DNA of 9,912 bases from Chlorobiota bacterium (GCA_008363265.1 RHKR01000049.1:1-9912), one strand, 5' to 3'. Positions 1 to 6,890 are shown, numbered from the stretch's first letter. Notes: generated from the letters alone by a model not told the origin. Numbers and translations are program-made.

Positions 1-296
1 TTCTCCAGCACATCCTCGCTCCTGTGTTTTTTCGCCCTGTCAACATATGTCAGACAGACATTGGTGGCGATCCTGAATAGCCAGGTTGAAAACTCGCTCT
101 TAAAACCGAAACCCGGAAGACTTTTCCATACTCTCAGAAATACTTCCTGATAAATGTCTTTCGCGTCTTCTTCAGAGCGGGTATATTTCAGGGCTAAAGA
201 GATGACTTTTCTGTCATACTTTTTAACCAGCGATTCAAAGGCAGATCGATCGCCTTTAGCCGCCATTTCAATTAAATTGTAACCGTCTTGAGCCAT
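1..296 (-). CDS. ECF-type RNA polymerase sigma factor, N-terminal part (cut by window edge)
   Basis: Reading leftward from the ATG at 296-294 gives 98 codons open to the window edge. The protein starts MAQDGYNLIEMAAKGDRSAF and contains a typical sigma-70 region 2: an AF..L...Y segment at about residues 19-28, the region 2.2 motif DIYQEVFLRVW (about 51-61) and the region 2.3/2.4 motif STWLFRIATN (about 73-82). This is the core-polymerase and -10 binding half of an extracytoplasmic-function sigma factor; region 4 would lie beyond position 1. Upstream of the ATG (297-310 read on the minus strand) only a weak GGTAA/CGGAA purine stretch precedes the start. It is divergent from rdgB with about 100 bp between. 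Which signal it answers to and whether an anti-sigma gene follows cannot be seen. Family assignment is firm; the exact start is slightly less so. Confidence 0.9.
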   Translation of the reverse strand, partial: MAQDGYNLIEMAAKGDRSAFESLVKKYDRKVISLALKYTRSEEDAKDIYQEVFLRVWKSLPGFGFKSEFSTWLFRIATNVCLTYVDRAKKHRSEDVLE

Positions 297-399
297 TTTA
301 TTCCGTTTACCTGTCCGGTTAGACTTAAGGGTTAAGAAAAAGGTTGTAGTTCAGGCGATAAATTACCGATATTTTGCAATTAATTTACCGGAGCGGGCA

Positions 400-1002
400 A
401 TGCCGCAGCGAAAAAAAATACTTGTAGCCACGATGAACCGTGGAAAGATGTATGAGATAAGAGCAATTCTCGGAAGTGAGAGTTTCGAACTGATACCCGC
501 CGACCAGATCCGCTCATACCCTGAAATTCCCGAAACGGGAACTACATTCGAGGAAAACGCGATTATTAAAGCTAAAGAGTCGTTCAAACTGACGGGTATT
601 CCCGCGTTGGCGGATGATTCAGGGCTGGTTGTTGATTGCCTCGACGGGCGGCCCGGAATTTACTCCGCCCGTTACGCCGGCGAGGATGCCGCCTACGACG
701 ATAACAACCGTAAGGTGCTTCACGAAATAGCGGGGTTCGATCCACCATACACTGCCCGTTATGTATGCGTGATGGCGTTTTATGACGGTAACGATCTTAT
801 AACCACACACGGGGAGTGCGAAGGGGAGTTGATCACCGAACCACGGGGTATAAAGGGCTTCGGTTATGATCCACTCTTCGTTCCCGCGGGGTACTCCGAA
901 ACGATGGCGGAACTGGATCCGGCGGTAAAGAACAAATTGAGTCACAGGTACAAAGCTATTGAAAAAATGAAAGACGCGCTCGAATTATGGAAAGAAAAAT
1001 GA
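400..1002 (+). CDS. rdgB: RdgB/HAM1 family non-canonical purine NTP pyrophosphatase (dITP/XTP)
   Basis: A 200-residue protein of normal family length. It hydrolyses dITP, ITP and XTP to monophosphate plus pyrophosphate in the cytoplasm, keeping deaminated purines out of DNA and RNA. Visible family motifs in order are the N-terminal ILVATMNRGKMYEI (7-20, with the T-x-N-x-x-K substrate loop), FEENAIIKA (50-58), ADDSGL (71-76, metal and catalytic aspartates), GRPGIYSARYAG (83-94), GFGYDP (153-158) and SHRYKA (181-186). The ATG at 400 is preceded by GGAG at 390-393, a good Shine-Dalgarno with 6-base spacing. Its stop TGA (1000-1002) overlaps the preferred start of the downstream lipoprotein gene, so it probably leads a small operon. 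Nothing is missing or odd in the active-site motifs. Confidence 0.96.
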   Translation: MPQRKKILVATMNRGKMYEIRAILGSESFELIPADQIRSYPEIPETGTTFEENAIIKAKESFKLTGIPALADDSGLVVDCLDGRPGIYSARYAGEDAAYDDNNRKVLHEIAGFDPPYTARYVCVMAFYDGNDLITTHGECEGELITEPRGIKGFGYDPLFVPAGYSETMAELDPAVKNKLSHRYKAIEKMKDALELWKEK

Positions 1003-1766
1003 GAAAAGGTTTATTGCTTATAATATTGGTGGTATCAGGGTTGGGTTTCACTTCGTGCAAAGAGACGGTGGCTCCCGAGCCCGTTCAGCCGGTTAAGAAT
1101 TACTTCCCGTTGCCGAACAATACTGTTTATAAATACTCGGTTGATTCGGTCTCCGCGACCAACGCCTATTTTAACATTGGTAATAAAACAATAAGCTACG
1201 GTCCAGAAGTGGTGGTTGCGGGCACCCCATACTACAACCAGACTGAGGTTACAACCTATTCCGGGGGTGACATAGTAACCCAAAGACCCAAGGTAAGGAA
1301 AACCGACCGGGGTCTCTACTACTATATTGATACTTCAGGTACCAGCGCTCTGATCCCCGACACGCTGAAACCGTTTGTGCAGATCGACAGGGAAGTGATC
1401 GCCATGGCATTGCCTTTCTTTCCCGGACAGACATGGTCGGCATTCAAGTTCAATGTAGCCATTGTTCCCCTGATCAGTGTCACAGCAAGTTATGTTGGAA
1501 GCGCGGCATACTCTTATGATGTGTGGGGGCTTATGTCCCGTGTGAATGCCGAAATAGTGAAATATGAGCTGAAGATCACAGTACCTGACCTCGGTACAGG
1601 ACCAATCAACCTGACATATACCGGAGAAGTTTGGTACTCGGAGGAACTTGGAGTTGTGATGAGGGAAGGTGACCACTTCCTCTTCCAATTGCTGGCCGGC
1701 GGTGAAATCGATCTCCTTTCGCCTAACTACAAGGTGAGAGAGCGACTGACGGAGATCGTCAGGTAA
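999..1766 (+). CDS. Predicted lipoprotein of unknown function
   Basis: The frame is open from an ATG at 987, but I prefer the second ATG at 999. It overlaps the rdgB stop as ATGA, has GGAAAG (989-994) just upstream, and places MRKGLLLIILVVSGLGFTSC at the N terminus. That stretch is a classic lipoprotein signal peptide: short positive end, hydrophobic core and the lipobox-like FTSC, with lipidated Cys at residue 20 (24 from the longer start). The mature protein of about 235 residues starts CKETVAPEPV and has no recognised domain. It looks beta-rich, with a YFPLPNNTVYKYS segment near the start and VWYSEELGVVMREGD near the end. This layout resembles beta-sandwich or barrel-like lipoproteins that start with 'YFPL..G..W.Y' and end with 'W.S..GVV', but I cannot name the family. 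It probably sits in the outer or cytoplasmic membrane facing the periplasm. The function is unknown. Confidence 0.85.
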   Translation: MRKGLLLIILVVSGLGFTSCKETVAPEPVQPVKNYFPLPNNTVYKYSVDSVSATNAYFNIGNKTISYGPEVVVAGTPYYNQTEVTTYSGGDIVTQRPKVRKTDRGLYYYIDTSGTSALIPDTLKPFVQIDREVIAMALPFFPGQTWSAFKFNVAIVPLISVTASYVGSAAYSYDVWGLMSRVNAEIVKYELKITVPDLGTGPINLTYTGEVWYSEELGVVMREGDHFLFQLLAGGEIDLLSPNYKVRERLTEIVR

Positions 1767-1784
1767 TTCTCTGTAAGCTAAAAC

Positions 1785-1789
1785 AGGAA
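1785..1789 (+). promoter_or_regulatory. Ribosome binding site that decides a GTG start
   Basis: AGGAA lies 6 bases ahead of the GTG at 1796-1798. No in-frame ATG occurs nearby until codon 15, which would cut away most of the signal peptide, so this site supports GTG as the start of the downstream hydrolase gene. Confidence 0.65.
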
Positions 1790-1795
1790 TCATTT

Positions 1796-2728
1796 GTGTT
1801 AAAGAGTTTAGTGTCATTCATAATCCCGGTGGTTTTTATGTCATTTACGGCATTTCCTCAAAGTGAGAGATCCGGATTTATTCCGGTCAAAGGTGGAAGA
1901 ATATGGTATAAAGCCATCAGTATGGATAAACCCGGAACGCCCCTTTTGTGTCTGCACGGCGGACCGGGCGCGCCGCACGACTACATGAAACCGCTTGAGA
2001 AACTGGCGGATGAGAGGCCGGTGATCTTCTACGACCAGCTTGGCTGCGGAAATTCTGACTCACCGGAGGACACCTCACTCTGGCGCATGGAACGCTTCAT
2101 GGATGAGATTGATTCCGTCAGGAAAGCCCTCGGCCTGACTGAGGTTGTTATACTTGGTCAGTCGTGGGGAACGGCACTTCTTGCATCGTACCTGATAGAT
2201 GGAAGAGGCACAGGGGTAAAGTCGGCAATTTTCGACGCGCCCTGCCTCAGCGTTTCCAGATGGATCGCGGATCAGGAAGCCTACCTGAAAAAACTCCCCG
2301 AAGAGATGCGGCAGGCGGTCGCTGAAGCCGATGCAACAGGGAATTACTCAAGCATTGAATATCAGTCGGCGATGGGAGAGTACTACAAGCGGCACCTCTG
2401 CATGCTTGAGCCATGGCCTGACTATGTGAATGAAGCATTCTCAAAGATGGGAGTGGGCGTTTACAACCATATGTGGGGACCGAGTGAGTTTAAAGCTACA
2501 GGGACGCTCAAAAACCTTGAACTCGCGGAAGAACTCCACAAGATCAAAATAGCTTCAATTTTTATCTGTGGCGAATTTGATGAAGCCACACCTCTGACCA
2601 CAGAGTGGTACAGCAAACAGTTGCCCGGATCGGAATTCAGGGTCATCCCCGGTTCCTCACACATGCATCATGCCGAAAAAGAGGAGGAATATCTCGCGAT
2701 CGTTCGTGATTTCCTGAAGAGGAACTGA
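1796..2728 (+). CDS. Proline iminopeptidase-like alpha/beta hydrolase, probably exported
   Basis: A 310-residue serine hydrolase of the prolyl aminopeptidase (peptidase S33) type, a family that releases N-terminal proline or other residues from peptides. Visible signatures are HGGPG (54-58, oxyanion hole), DQLGCGNSD (80-88), the nucleophile elbow GQSWGT (121-126, Ser123), the acid in GEFDEATP (Asp262) and the catalytic His in GSSHM (His289). A helical cap lies between, roughly residues 150-245. The N terminus (MLKSLVSFIIPVVFMSFTAF) looks like a Sec signal peptide ending near residues 19-22, suggesting a periplasmic enzyme, although many relatives are cytoplasmic. Translation starts at GTG. 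It lies 29 bases after the lipoprotein gene on the same strand, so co-transcription is likely. The exact substrate cannot be told from sequence; an esterase or other S33 activity is possible. Confidence 0.9.
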   Translation: MLKSLVSFIIPVVFMSFTAFPQSERSGFIPVKGGRIWYKAISMDKPGTPLLCLHGGPGAPHDYMKPLEKLADERPVIFYDQLGCGNSDSPEDTSLWRMERFMDEIDSVRKALGLTEVVILGQSWGTALLASYLIDGRGTGVKSAIFDAPCLSVSRWIADQEAYLKKLPEEMRQAVAEADATGNYSSIEYQSAMGEYYKRHLCMLEPWPDYVNEAFSKMGVGVYNHMWGPSEFKATGTLKNLELAEELHKIKIASIFICGEFDEATPLTTEWYSKQLPGSEFRVIPGSSHMHHAEKEEEYLAIVRDFLKRN

Positions 2729-2816
2729 GTTTCAATACAGCCCCGCACCAGATCCCTGCAATTCCTCCAATTCGTCGTATATTTAAAGCTATATTTTTTT
2801 TAATTCCGGACAGTAG

Positions 2817-5426
2817 ATGATAGAAATTGACAAAGCGTACAGCTCATCCCCGGTCGAAGCCAAATGGTATAAATACTGGCAAGACCACAAGCTTTTCCGC
2901 TCAGAAGTTGACGAAACCAAAACCCCTTACACGATCGTAATTCCACCCCCGAACATCACAGGCATGCTTCACCTTGGCCATGTGCTGAACAACACCATTC
3001 AGGATATCCTGATAAGGCACAAGAGGATGCAGGGCTTTAACGCCTGCTGGGTTCCGGGAACCGACCATGCCTCGATTGCCACCGAAGCCAAAGTGGTGCA
3101 CCACCTCGCTGAGCAGGGGATCGGCAAGAAGGAGATCGGCCGTGAAGAGTTTCTGAAGCATTGCCACATCTGGAAGGACAAGTACGGCGGCATAATTATA
3201 AGTCAGCTGAAAAAGCTTGGCATCAGTTGTGACTGGGAGAGGCTCCGCTTTACGATGGATGATCATTATTATGACAAGGTGATCGAATCGTTCGTTAAGC
3301 TTTACAAAGACGGGCTGATCTACCGCGGATACAGAATGGTTAACTGGGATCCAAAAACCCAAAGCGCCATCTCTGACGAAGAGGTTTACTACCAGACTAT
3401 GAACATTAAGCTTGTTCACATCCGCTATCCCATGGCAGATGGCTCAGGTGAAGTAGTGGTTGCCACTACCCGTCCTGAAACGATGTTCGGTGATACCGCT
3501 GTTGCAGTGAACCCGAACGATGAGCGTTACACTTCGATGATCGGAAAGAAAGTTATCCTCCCCCTCACTGGCAGGGAGATCGAGATCATCGCGGATGAAT
3601 ATGTCGATTCATCATTCGGAACCGGCGCGGTTAAGATGACCCCCGCTCACGATGTGAACGACTATGAAGTGGGGCTCCGCCATAATCTTCAGCTTATCAA
3701 TATCCTCCATCCGGATGCCACACTTAATGAGAACGCACCCAAAGAATTTTGGGGTCTCGACAGGTACGAAGCCCGCAAGAAGGCGATGAAGATGCTTGAA
3801 GAGCAGGGTTACCTGGTGAAGAGTGAAGATTACACAACCAATATCGGTTTCTCTCAGAGGGGCCATGTTCAGGTTGAACCGTATATGTCGGAACAGTGGT
3901 TCATGAAGATGGATGATCTTGCAAAGCCGGCGCTTAAAGCCGTTTCAGAAGGTGAGATAAACTTCTATCCTCCTCATTGGGTGAAAACCTACGAGCACTG
4001 GATGGCGAACATTAAAGACTGGTGTATCTCACGTCAGCTCTGGTGGGGACACAGGATACCTGTCTGGTACCACAAAGACACCAGGGAAATTTACTGCGAT
4101 GTCAATCCACCTGCTGATCCGGAAAACTGGATTCAGGACAACGATGTTCTCGATACCTGGGCATCCAGCTGGCTCTGGGCGCATGATGTGTTCATGACTG
4201 AAGAAGAGCAGGAGTACTACTATCCGACCGATACCCTTGTTACAGCACCCGACATTATATTCTTCTGGGTTGCCAGAATGATAATGGCTGGTTACTACTT
4301 CCAGGGTAAAATACCCTTCAAGCATGTTTACTTCACCAGCGTTATCCGTGACGATCTGGGCAGGAAGATGAGCAAGTCACTCGGTAATTCACCTGATCCA
4401 CTGGATGTTATCGACAAGTATGGTGCTGACGCTCTCAGGTTCACGATGATGTTCCTCGCTCCGCTGGGACAGGATGTAAGATTCAGTGAAGACAAGTGTG
4501 AGATCGGCAGAAACTTTGCCAACAAAATATGGAACGCAGGCAGATTCATACTCATGAACACACCGGAAGGTTTCGTGTATGATGAGAATTACAAACCGGC
4601 TACAGAAGACTTCGTTGACCATTGGATCGATTCAAGGTTGAACTCAACCGTTGCTGAACTCAACAAAGCCCTTGATGATTTTGAACTCACCAATTCGTCA
4701 AAACTGATCTATGCTTTCATATGGTCGGATTTCTGTGACTGGTACATCGAGCTGATCAAGAACCGTTTCTACAGCGACGATCCAGTTGTGAAGATGGATG
4801 CAGCTCAGAAGGCGGTTGGGCTGTTCGATAAGATACTCAGGATGCTTCATCCTTTCATGCCGTTCATCTCTGAGGAACTCTGGCACCTGATCAAGCCGAG
4901 AAGTGATGCTGAGTCGATTTCAATAGCCGCTTTCCCTGAAGCCAACGCTGCCAAGATTGACTCACAGAGGGAGAAGCAGATGGAATTCCTGCAGGAGTTG
5001 ATCACCGCGGTAAGGAATATCCGTGGAGAAATGAAGATCGCTCCCTCAAAGAATGTAAAGCTTCACCTTAAAACAGGTGTCTACGATCCCCTCTATGGCG
5101 ACCTTATCAAGAAACTTGCGAGAGTGGAGGAGATAACATCCGGAGTTGACATTCAAAAGCCCGCTAAAAGCGCCTCAGCGGTCATTAAAGACTGCGAAAT
5201 ATTCGTACCGCTTGAAGGTCTGATCGATATTGATGTCGAGAGAAACAGACTCGAGAAGGAGATCGAAAGGCTTAAGGGTGGACTTATGGGTCTCGATAAG
5301 AAACTCTCCAATGAAGAGTTTGTGTCCCGTGCTCCCGCAGATATCATCGAGAGGGAGAGGAACAAGAAACGCGACTGGGAAGAAAGCCTCGCCAAACTTG
5401 AAGCGATCCTTGCCGACCTGAGCTGA
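2817..5426 (+). CDS. valS: Valyl-tRNA synthetase
   Basis: An 869-residue class I aminoacyl-tRNA synthetase that charges tRNA-Val with valine and edits mischarged threonine. The ATP-binding HIGH motif appears as PPPNITGMLHLGH (43-55, HLGH at 52-55). The CP1 editing domain (about 170-360) shows TTRPETMFGDTAVAVNP and GTGAVKMTPAHD. The second signature KMSKS is at 517-521 within GRKMSKSLGNSPDP. An anticodon-binding helical domain follows (about 598-740, with SDFCDWYIEL and HPFMPFISEELW). The end is a coiled-coil arm (about 805-869, ERNRLEKEIERL onward) that is specific to ValS and absent from IleS and LeuS. The length is normal for bacteria. The ATG at 2817 has only a weak GGA at 2808-2810. The gene stands alone between an 88-bp gap and a strong terminator. 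Confidence 0.98.
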   Translation: MIEIDKAYSSSPVEAKWYKYWQDHKLFRSEVDETKTPYTIVIPPPNITGMLHLGHVLNNTIQDILIRHKRMQGFNACWVPGTDHASIATEAKVVHHLAEQGIGKKEIGREEFLKHCHIWKDKYGGIIISQLKKLGISCDWERLRFTMDDHYYDKVIESFVKLYKDGLIYRGYRMVNWDPKTQSAISDEEVYYQTMNIKLVHIRYPMADGSGEVVVATTRPETMFGDTAVAVNPNDERYTSMIGKKVILPLTGREIEIIADEYVDSSFGTGAVKMTPAHDVNDYEVGLRHNLQLINILHPDATLNENAPKEFWGLDRYEARKKAMKMLEEQGYLVKSEDYTTNIGFSQRGHVQVEPYMSEQWFMKMDDLAKPALKAVSEGEINFYPPHWVKTYEHWMANIKDWCISRQLWWGHRIPVWYHKDTREIYCDVNPPADPENWIQDNDVLDTWASSWLWAHDVFMTEEEQEYYYPTDTLVTAPDIIFFWVARMIMAGYYFQGKIPFKHVYFTSVIRDDLGRKMSKSLGNSPDPLDVIDKYGADALRFTMMFLAPLGQDVRFSEDKCEIGRNFANKIWNAGRFILMNTPEGFVYDENYKPATEDFVDHWIDSRLNSTVAELNKALDDFELTNSSKLIYAFIWSDFCDWYIELIKNRFYSDDPVVKMDAAQKAVGLFDKILRMLHPFMPFISEELWHLIKPRSDAESISIAAFPEANAAKIDSQREKQMEFLQELITAVRNIRGEMKIAPSKNVKLHLKTGVYDPLYGDLIKKLARVEEITSGVDIQKPAKSASAVIKDCEIFVPLEGLIDIDVERNRLEKEIERLKGGLMGLDKKLSNEEFVSRAPADIIERERNKKRDWEESLAKLEAILADLS

Positions 5427-5446
5427 TCCTCCGCACAACTGAATTG

Positions 5447-5479
5447 AAAAGGCTGCCCCAAAAGGGCGGCCTTTTTTTT
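5447..5479 (+). terminator. Rho-independent terminator of valS
   Basis: The arms AAGGCTGCCC (5449-5458) and GGGCGGCCTT (5464-5473) form a 10-bp stem with one T-G wobble. The loop is CAAAA, and further A-T pairs are possible from the flanking A's and T's. The stem runs into eight T's (5472-5479). It lies 22 bases after the valS stop codon. Confidence 0.93.
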
Positions 5480-5481
5480 GA

Positions 5482-5516
5482 TCAGGATCAACAGGATTAA
5501 AGGATTAACAGGATTA
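5482..5516. repeat. Tandem degenerate AGGATTAA(C) repeat
   Basis: Four consecutive imperfect copies are seen: AGGATCAAC (5484-5492), AGGATTAA (5493-5500), AGGATTAAC (5501-5509) and AGGATTA (5510-5516). A lone AGGATT recurs at 5574-5579. There is no open frame and no coding role. Short repeats of this kind are, to my recollection, common in spacers of Bacteroidota/Chlorobi-group genomes; I could not check that here. Confidence 0.7.
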
Positions 5517-5695
5517 GGGGAAAGTGAGCTTTTCTGAGAGGGGCTTAGTCATTTGAGGAATTGGTCAATTAGCAGGATTGTGGCTAATTTATTTTAAATA
5601 AATATTAAAGTAGTGCATCATATTAACTATGATATCTAATTTGTAAAAAGATTTTTATAATGCTCCCTGTAAAGTTTTACTTTAATATATAGTTC
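5517..5695. other. AT-rich spacer with nested inverted repeats, no gene seen
   Basis: The right half of this spacer is very AT-rich and contains an 11-bp perfect inverted repeat (ATATTAAAGTA at 5602-5612 with TACTTTAATAT at 5678-5688). That pair encloses two small hairpins, ATCATA/TATGAT (5617-5622/5628-5633) and TAAAAA/TTTTTA (5644-5649/5652-5657). It lies downstream of both the valS terminator and the convergent DOMON-like gene. I see no convincing open reading frame. It may act as a terminator for the minus-strand gene, be a small mobile-element remnant, or be chance in AT-rich DNA. Confidence 0.45.
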
Positions 5696-6217
5696 TTAAA
5701 ATTCGAGTCCGTTTTTATAGGTAGTGTGGTCATGGAAATCAGGTTCAGGGGAAGAATGATGAGAGGCCAGAAAAAACTCCTCTCCCGTCTTTAACTTGAG
5801 GACCACCGCGGGGAGGAAGTTAATTTTACCCCGGAGCACGTGATCCGCCGGTGATATTTCCGCTCTTAAATGAAGATGCTCCCGTGTGATCCCGATGATT
5901 CGGGAGCACGCAGTAAAGTCATCAGACTCGGCGAGTGGTCCCCGGTACTCATCAAATCTGAAGACATTCCAGTCACCATTCGAGGCGAAGTTGAATTCGT
6001 AATATCTGCCTCCGGTATCAGGTTTGATAAAAAGTTCGAAACAGGTATCGAGCCAGAGATACAATTTCCGTGCTCCACCACCATCGAATGCAAGTGAAAG
6101 TTGTTCGATATCCCCCGCTAAATGATAGTCACAGATCAGCTTTGTGCCATCAGTATGAATAGTGAAAGTTAATTCGTGCTCCGACCGGCCTTTAAAAGGT
6201 GTTAAAATAAGTTTCAT
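5696..6217 (-). CDS. DOMON-like (CBM9-type) beta-sandwich domain protein
   Basis: A stand-alone 173-residue protein from the ATG at 6217; the frame also offers a TTG at 6226, which I think less likely. It shows the sequence pattern I know from DOMON-like/CBM9-like single-domain proteins (the murB-associated DOMON group): LWLDTCFELFI (54-64), YYEFNFASNGDWNVFRFDEY (72-91) and a C-terminal ASHHSSPEPDFHDHTTY block (151-167), matching the usual 'ALxHPxxxPDFHxxxxF' ending. Such folds bind sugars or haem in other proteins, but the ligand here is unknown. There is no signal peptide and no transmembrane segment, so the protein is probably cytoplasmic. It is divergent from the downstream sigma factor gene and convergent with valS. 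No strong Shine-Dalgarno precedes the ATG. The family call is good; the function is open. Confidence 0.8.
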   Translation of the reverse strand: MKLILTPFKGRSEHELTFTIHTDGTKLICDYHLAGDIEQLSLAFDGGGARKLYLWLDTCFELFIKPDTGGRYYEFNFASNGDWNVFRFDEYRGPLAESDDFTACSRIIGITREHLHLRAEISPADHVLRGKINFLPAVVLKLKTGEEFFLASHHSSPEPDFHDHTTYKNGLEF

Positions 6218-6232
6218 TAGTCGCAAATAAGT

Positions 6233-6263
6233 GTTGACAACGGTATCAAAATTGGTAAATTTG
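6233..6263 (+). promoter_or_regulatory. Candidate promoter of the sigma/anti-sigma operon
   Basis: TAAATTTG at 6256-6263 is a full match to the Bacteroidota -7 consensus TAnnTTTG. GTTG at 6233-6236 lies 19 bases upstream, where the -33 TTTG box is expected. The same upstream stretch also contains TTGACA (6234-6239), a canonical -35, with TAAATT 16 bases on. Transcription would begin near 6268-6272, leaving an untranslated leader of about 55-60 bases. The consensus comes from general knowledge; usage here is inferred. Confidence 0.6.
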
Positions 6264-6288
6264 TGAATTAGTATTGGAAAAAATAATC

Positions 6289-6314
6289 ATTAACGATCAG
6301 AACTGATCAATAAT
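6289..6314. promoter_or_regulatory. Imperfect 26-bp dyad before the sigma factor start (possible operator or leader hairpin)
   Basis: The arms ATTAACGATCAG (6289-6300) and CTGATCAATAAT (6303-6314) are separated by AA and pair at 10 of 12 positions, with a perfect inner core GATCAG/CTGATC. The dyad lies between the predicted transcription start and the GGAA Shine-Dalgarno (6319-6322), so it could bind a dimeric regulator or fold in the leader mRNA. No regulator is identified. Confidence 0.45.
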
Positions 6315-6326
6315 TTCCGGAATCAA

Positions 6327-6890
6327 ATGAGCGATCATGAACTTCTGTTACGAATAGCCAAGCGGGACCTGGATGCATTCAGGGATCTGTTCCGCCGCTA
6401 CTCAAAACTTCTATATGCACTTGTGACCAAGATAATCGAGGATGAAGCAGTCGCGGACACCACATTTGAGGAAATATTCCTGATAATCTGGAACAAAGCT
6501 AACCGGTATGACGTGAATTCACAGAACGCGTACTGCTGGATCATAACACTCGCCCGCAATAAAGCGATTGATACCAAACGGCGTCAGTGGAATCCCGGGC
6601 AGATGGATGAATACACCGACGACTACGAGAACTATATAATCATTCCTCATCTCTCGAAGCAGATAGACCCCCTTGATCTGGAAATGGCCATGAATATCAG
6701 CGGCAGCATCGAAAAGGCATTGATGAATCTGACAGAGGCCCAGCAGCACGTGATCTATCTCGGGATGTATTATGGCTTCACCCAGTCTGAGATCAGCAAG
6801 AACCTGAACATTCCGATCCAGACCGTCAACTCAAAGATCAGGATCGCCTTAAGTTCACTAAGAGACAACCTACTGCATGGTGAAGGATGA
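6327..6890 (+). CDS. ECF-type RNA polymerase sigma factor paired with an RskA-type anti-sigma
   Basis: A 187-residue sigma factor with only regions 2 and 4, as expected for the ECF group. Region 2 spans about residues 15-86 (AFRDLFRRYSKLLYALV, then EEIFLIIWNKANRYD and AYCWIITLARNKAIDTKRR, the -10 recognition helix). A variable acidic linker, rich in D, E and Y, follows at about 88-125. Region 4 covers about 128-183, with helix-turn-helix FTQSEISKNLNIPIQTVNSK (151-170) for -35 recognition. The length, architecture and gene neighbour resemble the SigK/RskA group. In region 2.2 the usual D-x-x-Q-E-x-F reads T-T-F-E-E-I-F, lacking the common Asp and Gln. The ATG at 6327 has GGAA at 6319-6322. The stop overlaps the anti-sigma start as ATGA, implying coupled translation and a roughly matched supply of the two partners. 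Confidence 0.94.
   Translation: MSDHELLLRIAKRDLDAFRDLFRRYSKLLYALVTKIIEDEAVADTTFEEIFLIIWNKANRYDVNSQNAYCWIITLARNKAIDTKRRQWNPGQMDEYTDDYENYIIIPHLSKQIDPLDLEMAMNISGSIEKALMNLTEAQQHVIYLGMYYGFTQSEISKNLNIPIQTVNSKIRIALSSLRDNLLHGEG

Noticed and set aside
370..377. TATTTTG-like string ahead of rdgB as a -7 promoter box
   Set aside because: The spacing between TA and TTTG is one base short of the consensus and no -33 partner is clear, so I did not list it.
619..945. Minus-strand open frame of 108 codons opposite rdgB
   Set aside because: It is antisense to conserved catalytic motifs of rdgB, with no start context and no recognisable product.
1335..1817. Minus-strand open frame of 160 codons opposite the lipoprotein gene
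   Set aside because: The translation resembles no family and contains random cysteine/histidine-rich stretches; the sense strand has a signal peptide, a lipobox and gene coupling.
2778..2785. TATATTTA ahead of valS as a -7 promoter box
   Set aside because: It misses the final G of the consensus and the sequence at the -33 distance is CCTG rather than TTTG; too weak to list.
2901..3419. Minus-strand open frame of 172 codons opposite the start of valS
   Set aside because: It lies wholly antisense to the HIGH-motif region of valS, its translation has no recognisable domain, and codon bias of the sense gene explains the lack of stops.
5153..5491. Minus-strand serine/leucine-rich open frame opposite the valS C-terminal coiled coil
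   Set aside because: The composition is a direct by-product of the Glu/Lys/Arg-rich coiled-coil codons, and the frame runs through the valS terminator.
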